Positions 46,880-60,290 of a DNA stretch of 64,000 nucleotides are shown one piece after another (positions within the stretch are counted from its first letter, which is position 1; every line of letters begins with the position of its first letter). The notes beneath the pieces are model-generated. The model was not told where the DNA came from. It saw only the letters and a list, made by a program, of their open reading frames with translations, and did not search any database. A program made the position numbers and the translations under genes. Source of the DNA: Blumeriella jaapii (lineage: Eukaryota; Ascomycota; Leotiomycetes; Helotiales; Drepanopezizaceae); assembly GCA_009599575.1 (NCBI GenBank), contig VWND01000072.1:248001-312000 (forward strand), given 5' to 3'.

Positions 46880-48240
46880 GCGACTAAGCTTGGCGTCGGA
46901 GCAAATGTTTGCGAAATGGCCGGGCTTGCCGTAATTATAATAAGCGCCAAAAGAACGCGCAGCCAAACGAAAAAAACCGGAAATAATAAAAATAGCAATT
47001 ATACGCTTGTAAAAATTTTTATTAAAAAAGGAAAAAGCCGTGCGAGCAAAAAAGGCTAGAAAAGTAAAACGTTATAAAACCTTAAAAATACCGGAAGTAC
47101 GCCTAGAGTCCTGGTTAGTAAAAGCTACAGCAAAAGAAAAATAATTTATACGGCGGATAAAAGCCATTTTTTCAGCTCGGATATTGCGTGATTTTTTATT
47201 CGCAACGGCTAAAAACTCGTTTAAAACAATATAATTATTATTTATTTTGTATTTTTTTATTCGGAAATCGTATTTAAAAATAAAAATAACTTTTTCGTAT
47301 ATATTTTTAAATCAACGGTTTTTAGCAATTTTGCTAATAATTACGTAACGAATAAATAAAAAACGAAAATTATTGTAAATCTGACCGTTGTTTATATAAA
47401 GTTTGTTATATTGCAATTTGGCAGATTGGACGCGATTATAATTAAAAAAGCGCTAATTAAAAATGCGAAAGACGTTTCGGGCCGATTAAGCTTGGTTATA
47501 AAACTCGGGGTTCAAATGCTTTAAAATAATGGTTTTTGCTTTTTTAATAATGCATTTGAAATATGCTTTGGCTTGGTTTATGCTTTGTATAAAATTTTTT
47601 AAATATTTTTTAATAAACAGTTTTATATTTATTTTTTATGCGTTATATTTAATTTTTTTTTGATAATCTGAAAATATAACGAAGGTATTTGATTTTAAAT
47701 AATTCGATTCGGAAAATGACTAAGTCGAAAACGGGAAAGTAATACTCGGGAATTAATTGAAGATCCGTCGTAAAAGCGCGCGAAATTCGAAATGGAAAAA
47801 AAGCGTCGCGGGCGATAGCGGAGGTTGGAAAACGAGCGGCGGCGATAGCTTAAGCGATTATTTAAGCGATTTGAAGCTGCTGGGCCGCAATAAATCTTTT
47901 AGCGTTAGCAAATATACTAAGCAGTCGTAAAAGCATTCGTCGGTTTGGGGGTATTAGAATGTTAGCGTCGTACAACTCGATTTTAGATTCGATAATAGGG
48001 CGAAAGGATTCAGCAGCAAATAATTATAATTCGGTAGAAAAGTCGTGGAATAAAAACTCGCTGCCAAAGTCGTCGAAAAAGCCTGGAACGAATGGAAATT
48101 CGGAAGCGCTAGAAGCAGAAAATGGAGGTGCTGATTCGAAGCCAAATCGTACGGGTTGCGTTCGTTTTCGGGTGCTACGTCGACTTATAAAAAAAACATA
48201 GGATATTGTAATATTAAAAAGGAGCGATTCGAGTTGCAAA
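46880..48240 (-). pseudogene. G3 gag remnant
   Basis: A capsid-like region near 47700-47350 is followed by a zinc knuckle near 46945-46905 (NYGKPGHFANIC, one Cys changed to Tyr). The N-terminal part, near 48200-47800, is of near-normal GC and Ser/Phe-rich. Truncated on its 5' side by G4. Confidence 0.68.
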
Positions 48241-48321
48241 AGCAAATCGAATTAATAAAAAAAAAAAACTTCAGCTTTTTCTGGAAATAAGATTAATAAA
48301 AGGAAGTTTTAATTAAAGCAT

Positions 48322-48588
48322 TGTAAAACGGTGATACCTTGTATTGATAGGAGTTGGTAGTTTTAGCTATAGTCGAGGCATGGACCTCTTCGAAACCCCC
48401 TGCCACTAACTATTTTCAACAGGTATAAAAACAAAGCATTCCTTTAGATAGTACCATAAGCACGCACTTTAATTCATACCTTTATTTATTTTTCTTTTCC
48501 TTTTTTCAATCTTTTCTAAGGATTTTTTAAATTATTTTACTCATCGATATATAGCCGTATTAGTTTAGTTTTTTTATTTACTTTTATA
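48322..48588 (+). repeat. G4 5' LTR
   Basis: 267 bp, TGTAAAAC...TTTTATA, followed by a RIP-damaged primer site (TTAATAATTTACGC). Confidence 0.92.
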
Positions 48589-49332
48589 TTTAATAATTTA
48601 CGCAAAAATTTAAACTTCGGTATTTCGTTTTTATATACTCACCGATATATCTTTTAAATTCTCAGTTAAAATCGATTTCGATATTTCGCTATTACGGCTT
48701 AAAAAATCTTTTATATAATGTTGTTCGCAGCTATATTATATAAAAGACTTTTAATAGCTTTTTTTATTTTGCGTACAGTTATTAAATTACAAAAATGCAA
48801 TATATTTCAGAAACGTTTAAAATTACGGTTAGGCAATTTTAAATCGTGCGAAGTTCAAAGCTCGAAAATCGCTTTTTTGTTTAAAAATAACAAATCGAAT
48901 ATTGGTTCGTACGCTTCGACCGCTGCGCTCGGCCTTTCTGAATTAAATCTTTTTTGGTCAAACGCTTGGCGAAAATTCAATCTTTTGATTTTACGCTTTG
49001 TAATTGTAGCAATTACAATTTGCGGCTTTTTATTAAAAATAGTAAGAAAATGGCTGTACGTATATTAGCTTAAATTACGGAATATCAAAACCGTAAATTA
49101 TACAGCAATATTATATTAATCCAGCCAATCTACCAAAAAACAAATTTTTTAATACGCTATTTAAATATCTGGACGCAATTTTATTTTATTTAATTTCTTC
49201 AAAAAACACAAAAACCTTTTTAATAGCTTTTTTATTAAAAACGATTTCTTTCATATTAAAAACCTTTAACCTGCAATTCCAGAAAACATTTATTCGTCTA
49301 ATTTAAACCTTACCAACACTTTTATTAATATT

Positions 49333-50550
49333 ATGGACAACGACGTTTTTCGCTTTTTCATGCGAGGCCGCATGCCCTTTTTTGGCTCCTTTGGTGCATT
49401 TTTATTTAATAGCGCTAATATTACCGATTTTATCGAAAAATATAAAAAAACTTGTAAGGATTTCGGAGTTTTTAAAATTAAAATGTTCGATAAACTCCTT
49501 CGTTATTATAACTTAATTATCAAAAATATTATTAAATCGATGAATAAATGGAAGGCTATTAGGGCTCGAGATTGGCGTAAGCTAATTAAAGCTTTGAAAT
49601 CGGAATTCCGAAACTACGATCGCTAGCAAATCCGCGATATTATCGCTTTTTTTAAACAGTTTATTATAATAATTCGCTAAGCCAAAAAACTTAAGGCTTA
49701 TTGTCGTATTTATACGAAAGTTTCTAACGTTTTCGTTAACAAAAAAATTTTAAACGAAGTTAAATAAAAAAGATTGTTTTTATTTGGCCTTTTAATTAAT
49801 ATTCGTAATAAAATTATTAAGTATTTTAAGATTGATAAACAAAACTCTGAAACTTTCGATTAGTATTTCAAATTTGTAAAGTTCGTTTTTAAGCAAAACC
49901 AAAGCGAACGTACTATCGAAGCCATAAATCAAAAGAAATCTCCTTTTTTTATTTACAAGAAAAACGTAGAAGCTCTAATACAGGAATATGCCCAGCCACT
50001 AAAAGTTACCGAAATCGCTAAAAAACAGCCAGTTATTATATTATTTAATCGCTTTGCAAAGTTTATAGGCTTGGAAAAGCTTAATAAGAATATCGAAACT
50101 TTCGTATTAAAATTTACCGATATTAAAATTCAAAAACTTTAGAGCAAAGTCGAAGATTTTATATAATAGCAAAAGAAACTTTTTTACGTTAATTTAAATA
50201 ATAAAAACGATTAAAATGATTTTTATAACAATTATTTTTTTTAAAATGCGCGAAGCGATCAGCTTCGCTAAATTATCGTAGAAATAATAGCTGCCTAATG
50301 GCAATCTTTTCGTGTTAGCGATCAGAATCAGCGAAATATTAATTATAATAACGATTATCAGAAGAAAAAAGAAAACTAACGCGGAAATCAAAATCGCGGC
50401 TATTAAAATAATAAAAGTAATTATTAAAACAAATTTCGTGGCTTTAAATGTAAATTTTATAATAACAGAAAAATTTATTGCGAAAAACCTTATATTCGCT
50501 TAAAATGCAAAACATTTAATTTTTATATAAATAATAATATTTGTTATATT
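49333..50550 (+). pseudogene. G4 gag remnant
   Basis: Opens with MDNDVFRFFMRGRMPF and stays open for 97 codons to 49626, the best-preserved gag start in the family. The nucleocapsid remnant lies near 50330-50510. Confidence 0.82.
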
Positions 50551-50937
50551 AACAAGTACGAAGCAAATCGAATCGAAAAAAAAAAAGATTTTGAAATTCG
50601 AAAAAAAACCGATAAAATTATTAAAAAAACGCTTACGATAAAAAAAATTAACGACGATATAAAAAATATCGATACCGACATTCCGATTTAAATTATTCAG
50701 AAAGTATCAGCTTTTAAACGCTTATTATTAATACGAAGCGAAAAATAAATCGATAAATATATTAGCTCCGAAGCAGTCGACGAAGCTATTAAAAAAATCA
50801 TAAAACAAAAAATTAAATTAAAATTCAGCGATTTATTTAGTATTAAAAAAAAATTCGACAAAATTATTAATAAACAAATTTCTGTACTAAAAAAAAACGA
50901 AAAGGTTGAAATTATCCGAAAAAAAAACGATTTTAAA

Positions 50938-51660
50938 TTGAAAAAAAACCAGAAAAAAATTTATAACACCGCAGTTAATTTAGCCGATAAAAAGGAATTT
51001 TCGGAAAAAGTCAGCTTTTTGGCCCTCGTTATAAAAACCCAAAAGTCAAAACGACGAAACTGCTTTTATACGGCTATAAAAGCATTAAAAATAAAAACAA
51101 TGCTTGAAAAAAATACGACCGCCCTCGTTTTATTCGATAGTAGAGCCGAAGTCAATTATATAAACCAAAAAACGACCGAAGCCAGTAGTGTTCCGATTAT
51201 TACCGATAAGCGAATAATTTACACTACCGTTAATAAAAATACGATTGAATTTAATAAAATTGTACGAAATATAAAAATCGATATTGGAAATATTATTATT
51301 ATAAAAACTTTTTAATAATAAAGAAATGCTTTTATTTTATTATTTTTGAAATACTCTGGATTTTGGAAAGTTTCGTTAATTTTAAATACACCGAAAACGG
51401 CCAAATGAAAGCTTTTTTCTGAAACTGAAACCGATCTTTTTAAGATTAAATTATCGTCGCCGGCGATAAAGTTTTTTTAATCGACGTTTTATCGGGAAAC
51501 GAATAGCCGGCTTTGATTTTAGAACAAACGCTGAGCTATAATAAAACTTGGAAAATATTCGATTAAAAGCATTTATATTATTAATCGAAATAGCACCGCG
51601 AATAAAATTAGCCAATATTAACATTTTTAATTACTAATTCGGAAATAAAAATTCCGAAGA
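50938..51660 (+). pseudogene. G4 aspartic protease remnant and linker
   Basis: The open frame 50938-51315 contains ALVLFDSRAEVNYIN (about 51121-51165), the active site with Gly changed to Arg. A degraded 33-bp repeat lies in the following linker. Confidence 0.82.
51571..51603 (+). repeat. 33-bp palindromic-end repeat, copy 8 (G4 protease linker)
   Basis: Left arm RIP-damaged (ATTTATATTATT), right arm CACCGCGAAT. Orthologous to copies 1 and 7. Confidence 0.7.
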
Positions 51661-51699
51661 TTTCGTTTTTGTATTAAATAAACCCGACCCATATATTTT

Positions 51700-53480
51700 A
51701 CTTTTTTGCGTTAATATTAATACGCTTTACAAGCGCAAAGCTAATAAAATACGATTCGTAAATCTTGGCGAATCCGGTGGAAATATTTTCGAAAGGATAA
51801 ACGATTGATTTGAAAAGAATAAAGCAATAAAATCATTTTAATTAATTATTGGCGAGCTCGAAGGATTTATTATCGGCCGATTTTCTAGCCTATTATCTGG
51901 CAGCCGATTTACAAAAAAACGATTTGACAATTTAGCAATCGGAGCTTAATTTTTGTTAAAAAAGAAAAAAGTTTTATACGAAGTTTTACGCAACCGAAAA
52001 AAAGCTATAGCTTTCGATTTCACCGAAATAAGCTAATTCAGCTTTAACGTTACGTTTTATATCGATATCAAAATCGTATTTTACGAAGCTTGGCAAAAGA
52101 AAACTTTTTTAGTTTTCAAAGCTTTTTAAGATAAAATAATCGAAATGCTAAAAAAACGAATTAAACAAAAGATTTTCGAATTCTGCCACGGCTTATATAA
52201 AAACAAATAATTTATCGTTGCGAAAAAAAAAAAAAGCATTTACAAATTTATTATCGCAGTCGTCGAAATAAACAAAATAACGATACGAAACGCTAATATG
52301 TTATTTAATATCGATTAATTTTTAAACGAATTCGCAGGATTAATAATCGCCTTTTTTTTCGACCTGTTTTCCGGCTACGATCATTTGATATTTAATTTAC
52401 GATTTCGAAATATAACAGCTATTTAAATTCCAATCGGTTTATTATGTATAACCAGAGTATTTATGGAAGCTACCAATTCAGTCGCCCAATTTGTAAAAGT
52501 CGTATACAAAATCCTTATGATTTGCATTTCTGATATTGCTTTTTTTTACGTTAACGACGTCGGAATAAAAGGCTTTAGATTATATTATAATAATAAAAAG
52601 ATTTTTCCTGAAGTTCGACGTTATATAATAAAATATATTTAAAATATCGACAAAATTATAATCTGTTTCGAAAAAGCCAAAGCTATTATTAGCCTTCGAT
52701 TAAAATTCTGTATGCCCGAAATAAATATCGTCGGTTATATAATTAACAGCGCTGGCCGCCACCTTTAACGAAAGAAAATTAAAAAGATTTGCGAATAAAA
52801 AAATGTGAAAATATTACCGAAGCTAAAGCTTTTATTAGCGTTATGATTTATTATCGCAATTAAATTAAAAACTTTTTTCAGAAAGCTGTATTTATTTACG
52901 CCACGATAAAAAAAAAAATCGATTTCGTTTGGGAAAAAAAGCAGAGCAAAATTATAAAAGTTTTTAAAAACGACTTTTTATCGGCCCTATCGTTTATGCG
53001 AATCGATTATAGCCCAAACGCAAAAAAAATTATTTTAACTGTCGACGCTAATATTTTCGGCTAAAAAGTTGTATTATAACAAATCGATAAAAACAAAAAA
53101 CAGTATTTTTTACGATTCGAAAGCGGCTTATAATTTTCCGCGAAAGTACGCTACGATATTATTAAACGAGAATATCGAGGCGTTTTTAAAACAATAAAAA
53201 AAATAAAAAACGAATTATACGACGTATATTTTATTTTGAAAATAAACGCAAAAATTTTTATCGACCAATTAAATAAAAAAATTAATAATTTGCTAAAAAC
53301 ATTCGTTATTAATTGAATAGCCTGGATGCGATTTATAAACTTCGAAATCAGACATATTAAAAGGATAATTAACACAGCGGCAGACGGTTTTTCGAAACGA
53401 AAACGCTTTTATTCGTTTGATTTCGCTAAATAAAGCGAATAAGATATTAACGAATAAATTGCTAACGAAATCGGCTGTTT
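51700..53480 (+). pseudogene. G4 reverse transcriptase and RNase H remnant
   Basis: Collinear with G2 34500-32860. RT lies around 52300-52770 and RNase H around 52980-53450. Confidence 0.8.
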
Positions 53481-53516
53481 CGTTATTTGCGCTTTGGGTT
53501 TTACAAAGCCAAAATT

Positions 53517-53549
53517 ATTCGCGTTATTATTTCGGCTGGCACCGCGAAT
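53517..53549 (+). repeat. 33-bp palindromic-end repeat, copy 9 (G4)
   Basis: ATTCGCGTTA...CACCGCGAAT; FALLFRLAPRI in frame. Confidence 0.85.
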
Positions 53550-53579
53550 AAAAAATATTAATTTTCGGGCCGAAAAAGC

Positions 53580-53612
53580 ATTCGCGTTATTATTTCGGTT
53601 AGCACCGCGAAT
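53580..53612 (+). repeat. 33-bp palindromic-end repeat, copy 10 (G4)
   Basis: ATTCGCGTTA...CACCGCGAAT with two internal RIP changes; 30 bp after copy 9. Confidence 0.85.
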
Positions 53613-53799
53613 AAATTTGATCGAAAACAATCGGAATAAGCCGATTAACGACGAAAATAAACTTTTGATCGATAATTACGAAACCGAAAACTTTTATTTA
53701 ATCGCGTATTATTTAATTATTTTGTTTAAATTATTTAGCGTATTAAATTATTAATTTAAATTATTTAAAAACCAAGCTTTCGATTATATTTTAATCGAT

Positions 53800-54433
53800 A
53801 AAAAGCTATATAAAATAAAAAACAATATATATTAAAAACGCTTAATAATAAATAATAAAGCTGACAAGTTTTAAATTATAAAAAAAGCTTACGAAAAAGT
53901 GTTTTATAAAAAAGCTAAAGCTATTTATCACCGAATCAAAAACGATTTTTAATAAAAAAAATATTTCGAAAACTGCAAAGCTTTCGTTAAAAATTGCATT
54001 TTTTATTAAAAACGAAAGCCTGGCCGAAAAAAAAACCTATTATATCCGACGTAATTTTTTAAAATTTAAAAAAAAATTAATTTCGACGTTATACGCGTGC
54101 CGATTACCGACCGCGGGCATACGTGTTTCGTATTCGTTATCGACGATTTGTTTAAATAGCCTGAAAAAAAATCTTTCCGAAACGCTATTTTCGAAATTAT
54201 AGCAATTTTTTTTTGGAAAAACGTTATATATCGATACGATTTGTTTAATAAATTAAACGTCGATAATAAATCCGAAAACAAAAGCGTTATTAAAACTTTT
54301 ATAAAAAAATACGAAATTCAGCGTATTTAAATTTCAATTTATAATTCGAAAAACAACGGATCCGTGGAACGAAGTTATAAAAATATTTTTAACGGCTTTT
54401 TAAAAGCTATTCGAAAAAGTTATAAGCGTTGAT
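53800..54433 (+). pseudogene. G4 integrase, first part
   Basis: Zinc-finger and core region, broken off by G5 at AAGCGTTGAT; the reading continues at 60895. Confidence 0.78.
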
Positions 54434-54726
54434 TGTGACGATTCACTCTGTTGCCACTTCTCGTGTCACCCCAGCAACTACGTATAGCTGCAAGCTCCCC
54501 AGCAACTACGTATAGCTGCAAGCTCCCTGGTCTTCTGATGGGTCTCCTCATTAATTATGGAAACTATTATATATATAAAGCTTTTTTTTTTAGCAACCTC
54601 TGCCTTTTGCAATTATTAATTTTAAATAAATATTTTTATTACAAAATTAAAAGCTCGTTTTATACCATATAAACACGGCGATCAGTTGATTGATTTCCCA
54701 GCTTTCCGATTAATTAAATCGTTATA
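54434..54726 (+). repeat. G5 5' LTR
   Basis: 293 bp, TGTGACGATT...CGTTATA. The left half is intact, the right half RIP-damaged. Confidence 0.93.
54471..54526. repeat. 28-bp perfect tandem duplication in the G5 LTR
   Basis: Two identical units starting CCAGCAACTACGTATAGC. The corresponding units in the 3' LTR (60638-60693) have diverged by C-to-T changes. Confidence 0.9.
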
Positions 54727-55079
54727 TTATTAATAACTTTTTTTCTACGCTGGCGACGGCGTAAACTATTTTTTCTTTCGAATTTCTTACGGATCATATT
54801 AAAATAATCGACCGGTCGTAAAAAAGCTTATTTCCGCATTTCGCGAAAAATAGCTTTTGTTTAACGATCCCTTTTTTAGCAAAGCTTTTCAGCTTCTGCT
54901 ATTATATCTTAACCTCCCTTTTTTTTTCAATCAGCGAAAAAGCAACCTTTTCCAAAAGTTTTTTTTTTTGAAAAACAGTTTTTTCTCCGAGGAAAAAAAA
55001 ACAAAAGAAAAGGCAGAGCGCCAACCATTTCGCTTGCCACCTTCCAGCCTAGCGCTGAAAGCGTTTAATTAAGATTTTT

Positions 55080-56330
55080 GCAAAATCAACTGAAAAAAGC
55101 GTAAAAGCGTAAACGATAATTTTTGAAAATTATGCGATTGCGACAAATCTTTTAATTAAAACGTTTGATAAAATTTATCGAACGTGCTTCTGCCAATCGC
55201 GAATCTGCTGCTTTTCTTTCTTCTCGCAACGTTTCATTTTAATCAACAAACGCTGCAAACTAATCTCCACGCTTTTCGCGAACTTTTTTAAATTTCCCTC
55301 TGACGGCCAAAACTTTAGCGCGCTTTTTAAACGCTATAGTTTCTATTTATCTGCTGATTTTCGACTAGCTCGTATAAAACGCGTTCCGAATTTTAAGTTT
55401 AAATTAAATAATAATAAAAATTACAAAATACGCTATTAAAAAATTAAAGTTTTCGACAATTTCGAATTCTACTACGACTATTTCGTTAGCGATCGATTCC
55501 GCAAGAATTATATATTCGATCAGACCGAAAGCGTGGCAAAAAAGTTTCTGACCCCGCGTATTTTGGACCGTTCCGATTTTACATTTTCCGAAAAATTAAT
55601 AAAAAAAATCGCCGATTTTCTGGCCGACTTTTTAAACGTTTAAAAAGCGAAAAACGAATTTAAAATGCTTGCAATAAATACGCACGACGATTTTTAGCGA
55701 TTTTATTTGCGATTTTCCATTTTCGCAGCGAACGTTTAAATACGAACTGACAAACAGCTTCGAAACGCTTTTCGCGATAAAATACTAAAGCGTCTACGAG
55801 AAAAGCTGCATTTGGAATAGGCGCGTACAACGATTTTCAAAAATTGGCTTACCGCCGTTCGTTAAAAAAAACAAAATCAGTTGGCTAAACGAATTTTATA
55901 CGCGAATCGCTTTTTAATCAAATTTATTATTTATTAAAATGGTAGGTTTTTAATTAAAGCGTACTACGAGTCAAATCGTACGTACGAAAATCGTTCAAAT
56001 GCTTTATAAGCTTTTTTTCAGCCTTTTGTTTTTTCTTTTTTTCTACGTCAAAACGCCCTTTTTAGCGTTTTTCCTTTTCGATCGGACCAACGACAACGCT
56101 CGTTTTTTATTTCATATCAGAAGGTTCGAGGCTAATTTGCACGATTTTTTACGGGCCGATCCTCGGTTCTATCCAAAAGCTTTTCCAAGCTGGTAAATAT
56201 AAACGAGGTCGAACCGGCCGAAAATTCGCCTTTTAATAATAATAGTAAAAACGAAAACCCTTTTCCAGACGACTTCCAAAACGCATACGAAAAAATCGAA
56301 AGTTTTTCCGCCAATCGAAAAAACGCTCAG
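55080..56330 (+). pseudogene. G5 gag remnant
   Basis: Collinear position for gag between the LTR leader (54727-55079, nothing recognised apart from an open frame at 54857-55072) and protease. Charged, helical fragments such as 55999-56196. No zinc knuckle found. Confidence 0.5.
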
Positions 56331-57200
56331 GCTTAAGTAAAGCTTTCTTTTTGGACGTGTTGCGCGATATACGTTATTTTAACGTTCGAAAGCTTTTTGG
56401 TGGCGACTTACTAATAATCCCCGTTATATTTATTAAAAATGGCCTTTCGTATAAAATAAAAGCGCTCGCCGACTTTGGAGCGAACGGTTATACGTTGATC
56501 GATTCGGCGCTAATCAAGTTCTTTTTTTTTTTTTTAAAACTTTTAATTTAATTTTTTCCGGCTTTTTTTTTTATAAAAGGATATAATAAAACTCGTAGCT
56601 ATTTAATTACATATTTTACGCTTTTTAATTTTATTATTAATAATCGAATATAATCGTTTACTTTTTTTTTAATTATTAATTTCGGAAATCATAATATGAT
56701 TTTAGAAAAAGCTTGGCTGGCCGAACATCAAATTTTATTAAACTGTAATAAACGCAAGTTTTATTGGCCGAAGTTTTACTTTCCTATAGCTTTTTACGCT
56801 CGTTGTATTAAAATCTTTTATTTGCATTTTCGAAAGATTTAATTTCGCTATTAAAACGACGTTGTAAAACGTAACAAAAATCTTAATTAATTATGGCAGA
56901 TCTACGACGCTGTGCGAAGCGCGAAAAAGTCGAATTTCATTCGCGGTGCCAATTTCGATAGCGACGCCAGTAAAATAATACAAAAAATTATACCATTTTT
57001 CCAGGCTGCCGATTTTTTTTTTATTATTTTTTTTTTTTTTTTTTTTTTTTCTTCGTCAAAACAGCTTTTTCGTTTTACGAAAAACAGTTATATCAAAAAC
57101 CGAAAAAAAGCCTTCGCCGCGATGGCCTTTTAATTTAATATAATCGATAATTTAAATAAGCCACCTTTTGAATTTTCTAAACGATCAGTTCGAAAACGAG
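56331..57200 (+). pseudogene. G5 aspartic protease remnant
   Basis: The frame 56351-56551 contains ALADFGANGYTLIDSALI, matching A.(L/I)DSGA.G.FID of chromoviral proteases with Ser changed to Phe. A further open frame (56912-57133) contains a 33-bp repeat. Confidence 0.82.
56939..56971 (+). repeat. 33-bp palindromic-end repeat, copy 11 (G5 protease-RT linker)
   Basis: ATTCGCGGTGCC...GACGCCAGT, 33 bp, in the opposite orientation to the G-family copies relative to coding; reads FIRGANFDSDASK. This is in an element unrelated to G1/G2/G4. Confidence 0.7.
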
Positions 57201-58250
57201 TCTTTTAATCTACTGCTTATCTAATTTCCATTTGCCAAATTATTATATACGCTTTTAAGCTGATTTTCAAAAAAAAAACAATTGAAATGTTTTTAATTTT
57301 CCTATACGAAATCGATAGAATACTAAACGATTTTACGTATAACACTTTTTTTAAGACCTAATTTCACAGTTTTTTCGAACGTTTCAGAACCAATAAAATA
57401 TCGATTTCGACCTTTTTAATTAGCTTAGCAGAGCTAACTTCGAATAAATCTTTTTTCGAATTTTTTTTTCCGAAGTATAAAAACTTCGAATACGTGTTTT
57501 CTAAAGCCGCCAGTAACGAACTAGCTTTTCACCGGCCTTACGACCATAAAATCGAGCTTATTATAAGTAAGAAAAAGCTGAAATACATTTTTTTATATAA
57601 AATATCGATTTCAAAGCTCGAAATTGTTAAAACCTATTTGCAAGACAACTTTAACAAAGGTTTCATCGAACTTTTCACCGCTTTTTTCGCTGCTTTAATA
57701 CTTTTCGTTAAAAAACCCGACGGTTTACTACGTTTTTGTATCGATTATCGAACTTTTAATAATATTATTCGTAAGAATCGCTATCCCCTTTCTTTTATCG
57801 ATAAAACTTTTGCTCGTTTCTCGGAAGCGCGAATTTTTACGAAATTTGATATTCGTTAAGCTTTTTACAAAATTCGAATGGATTCCGCCAGTAAAAAACT
57901 GACGACGTTTCGTACGCGTTACGGCGCCTATAAATGCAAAATGCTACCTTTTGGCCTTATTAATAAATCCGCAACTTATCAACGCTATATAAACGACGTT
58001 TTTTTCGATTATTTAAACGATTTTTGTATTGCATACCTGAATAATATTTTTATTTATTTGTCCGATTTTTTAAAACACGCTATATACGTTCGCAAAATGT
58101 TCCAAAGGCTCGCTGACGCTGAATTACAGGCCGATATTCGAAAGTCTGAATTCAACGTTATACGAACCCGTTATCTAAGCTTTATTATTTCGACTGAAGG
58201 CTTAAAAATAAATTTAAAAAAAATTTCCGTAGTCGTCTACTAAAAGCCTT
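57200..58250 (+). pseudogene. G5 reverse transcriptase remnant
   Basis: Two long open pieces. 57494-57859: KPDGLLRFCIDYRTFNNI, RYPLSFIDKT, IFTKFDIR. 57878-58243: TRYGAYKCKMLPFGLINKSA, then YLNNIFIYL at 58034-58060, where both Asp of the YLDD box are changed to Asn. The stop between them (TAA, 57857-57859) replaces a Gln codon. Confidence 0.93.
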
Positions 58251-58850
58251 TTATTATTGTAAAAAATATACAAAGCTTTTTTGGTTTTTATAACTTTTAC
58301 CGACGTTTTATTCGAGACTACGGTATAATTGCAAAGCTTCTGGTCTATTTAATCAAAACTAACGTTTCTTTTAATTTCATTTTTAAATATCAAAAAAGTT
58401 TCGACCTTTTTATACTAGCTTTTATTATTACACCAGTTCTATAATATTACAAGCAAAATCTTTTTTATATATTAAAAACTAACGCTTTCGACGGCGTAAT
58501 AGTTTTTGTGTTTTCGCAATTTCATAGCGACGACTGGCTTTTAATCGCTTATTTTAATAAAACCATAGCTTCCGCAAAGCTAAATTACGTCGTATACGAT
58601 AAAAAAATACTCGTAATCGTAAGATTTCTAAGCAATTTTCGTGCTGAACTAATTGATTTAATTTATCAGATTAAAATAATCACTGATTATAAAACTTTGG
58701 AATATTTTATAACTTTCAAATTTTTAAACGTTCGATAAATACGCTGGGCCGAACTTTTCGCCGATTACAACTTTTTTATTACGTACAAACCAGATAAACA
58801 CAATTTTCTAGCTGACGCATTAACACGTCGTACGAGCGAATTCGACCGCC
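58251..58850 (+). pseudogene. G5 RNase H remnant
   Basis: The frame 58508-58738 contains KLNYVVYDKKILVIVRFL and IITDYKTLEYFITFKFLN, typical of Ty3 RNase H, followed by the RWAE..ADYNFFI.Y.PDK tether after a TAA. Confidence 0.9.
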
Positions 58851-60290
58851 AAAACTTTTTTAAACGCATTTAGCGTCTGCAAATACTTTTTCGAGCCGAT
58901 TAAATCGATTATCGCCTTTTGACTGAAAAACTTCGACCGCTTACGGCCTTCGAAACAGCTGTTTTTATCGTTGAAATAACTGATCTTTTACTCGTATTTC
59001 GTATCGTTAATTAACTTTTCCACGCTAATCGCACAGCTAGCAGCCTGATAGCCTTTCGAAAAGAAGCTGTACGAGACGCTACGAAAAAAAACGATAATAA
59101 TATTCCGTATATATTTAAACGCGACCTGCTGCTATATTACGGTCGCCTGATAATACCAAACGTCGATTATTTTCGTTTGGCTTTTGTACGAGAAATACAC
59201 GATCAGATTTTCACCGCTTATTTCAGCGCTCGCAAAATTACGCAATTGCTTTCGGACTAATATTATTAGCGAAGTATAACAGCTTTTGTAAAACAATACT
59301 ATTGCAATTGCCACGCTTATCGAAAAAGTTTTGTTCCAAAAGATAAGCGCTCCGGCTTTTTTTAGCTTTTTCCTGTTTTTAACCATTTTTAAAAGCACGT
59401 TACAATAGACTTTTACAGCTTTAACAAAAACAAATACGGTTACGATAACGTATTCGTAATAATAGATCGCTTTTTTAAACAAATTATTTCGATCTTCTGC
59501 CATAAAAATATCGACGCTCGAAGCTTTGCTAAATTGTATATATTTTACGTATATAAGTATTTTGGCCTTTTAAAAAGTATTATTAACGATCGTGGCCTTT
59601 AATATTAGTTTATCTTTTGGTCTGAATTAAACAAAATACTCGGTACGCAATTAAAACTTTCGACAGCCGCTCATTTTAAAACCGACGGTCAAACCGAAAT
59701 TTACAATTAATATCTGTAAAAACGCTTTCGACCCTTCGTAAACTTTTATTAAAACGATTAAAGCGAATTTCTTTTAATAATAGATTTCGCTTAAATAATT
59801 CTTTTTTACGAGAATCTAAATAGCCTTTCACTTTTTAAAATTGTATACGGTTATATTTCCTATACTAATTAAAACTGAAAGCTCGATACTTTCCTTTTTC
59901 CCAATCTTTTATATAAATTAAACGCAAACGAAGCTCGTGCGTACGCTCGCCGTTATTATAACGCCTGGAACTTCGCCAAATCGCATCTCTAACAAGCTTA
60001 CGACAAAATAAAAAAAAATGCGAATAAATCTCGCCGCGCGAACAATTTTAACGTTAGCGACTACGTATAACTCGATATACGCCCATTTCCGACCTTTCGG
60101 CCCTTTCGTAAACTCGATAATTTATAAACGGTTTTTTTAAAATTGTAGTCAAAATTTTCGATAACGTTTTTAAGCTAAATTTTTTTAATATTATAAACGT
60201 ACACCCAGTTTTTTACGCTAATCGATTGCGTAAAGCAGCTGACGACGCGTTCCCAGATCAGATTAATCTAGCTTTTGAATTTATTAATAT
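58851..60290 (+). pseudogene. G5 integrase remnant
   Basis: A zinc-binding region near 59190-59335 (CHCHAYRKS-like), a core with DRGL-like sequence near 59590 and GQTEIYN-like sequence near 59683, and a C-terminal domain (VGDYV.LDIRPF) near 60055. The triad is partly recognisable. Confidence 0.82.

Larger units (their letters stand above)
40870..48321 (-). mobile_element. G3: chromodomain-containing Ty3/gypsy element (chromovirus), 5' end missing
   Basis: Runs on the minus strand from gag (about 48240) to the 3' LTR (41131-40870). Interrupted by the small LTR element at 43251-44702. Cut at 48321 by the G4 LTR inside or near gag, so the 5' LTR and gag start should lie right of the window. AATAG precedes the left end; its duplicate is not visible. 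Confidence 0.88.
48322..54433 (+). mobile_element. G4 segment 1: 5' LTR to integrase, G1/G2 family
   Basis: Starts inside G3; AGCAT precedes the LTR. Collinear with G1 and G2 apart from a deletion of about 360 bp between gag and protease (junction near 50570). Interrupted by G5 within integrase and resumes at 60895. Confidence 0.9.
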
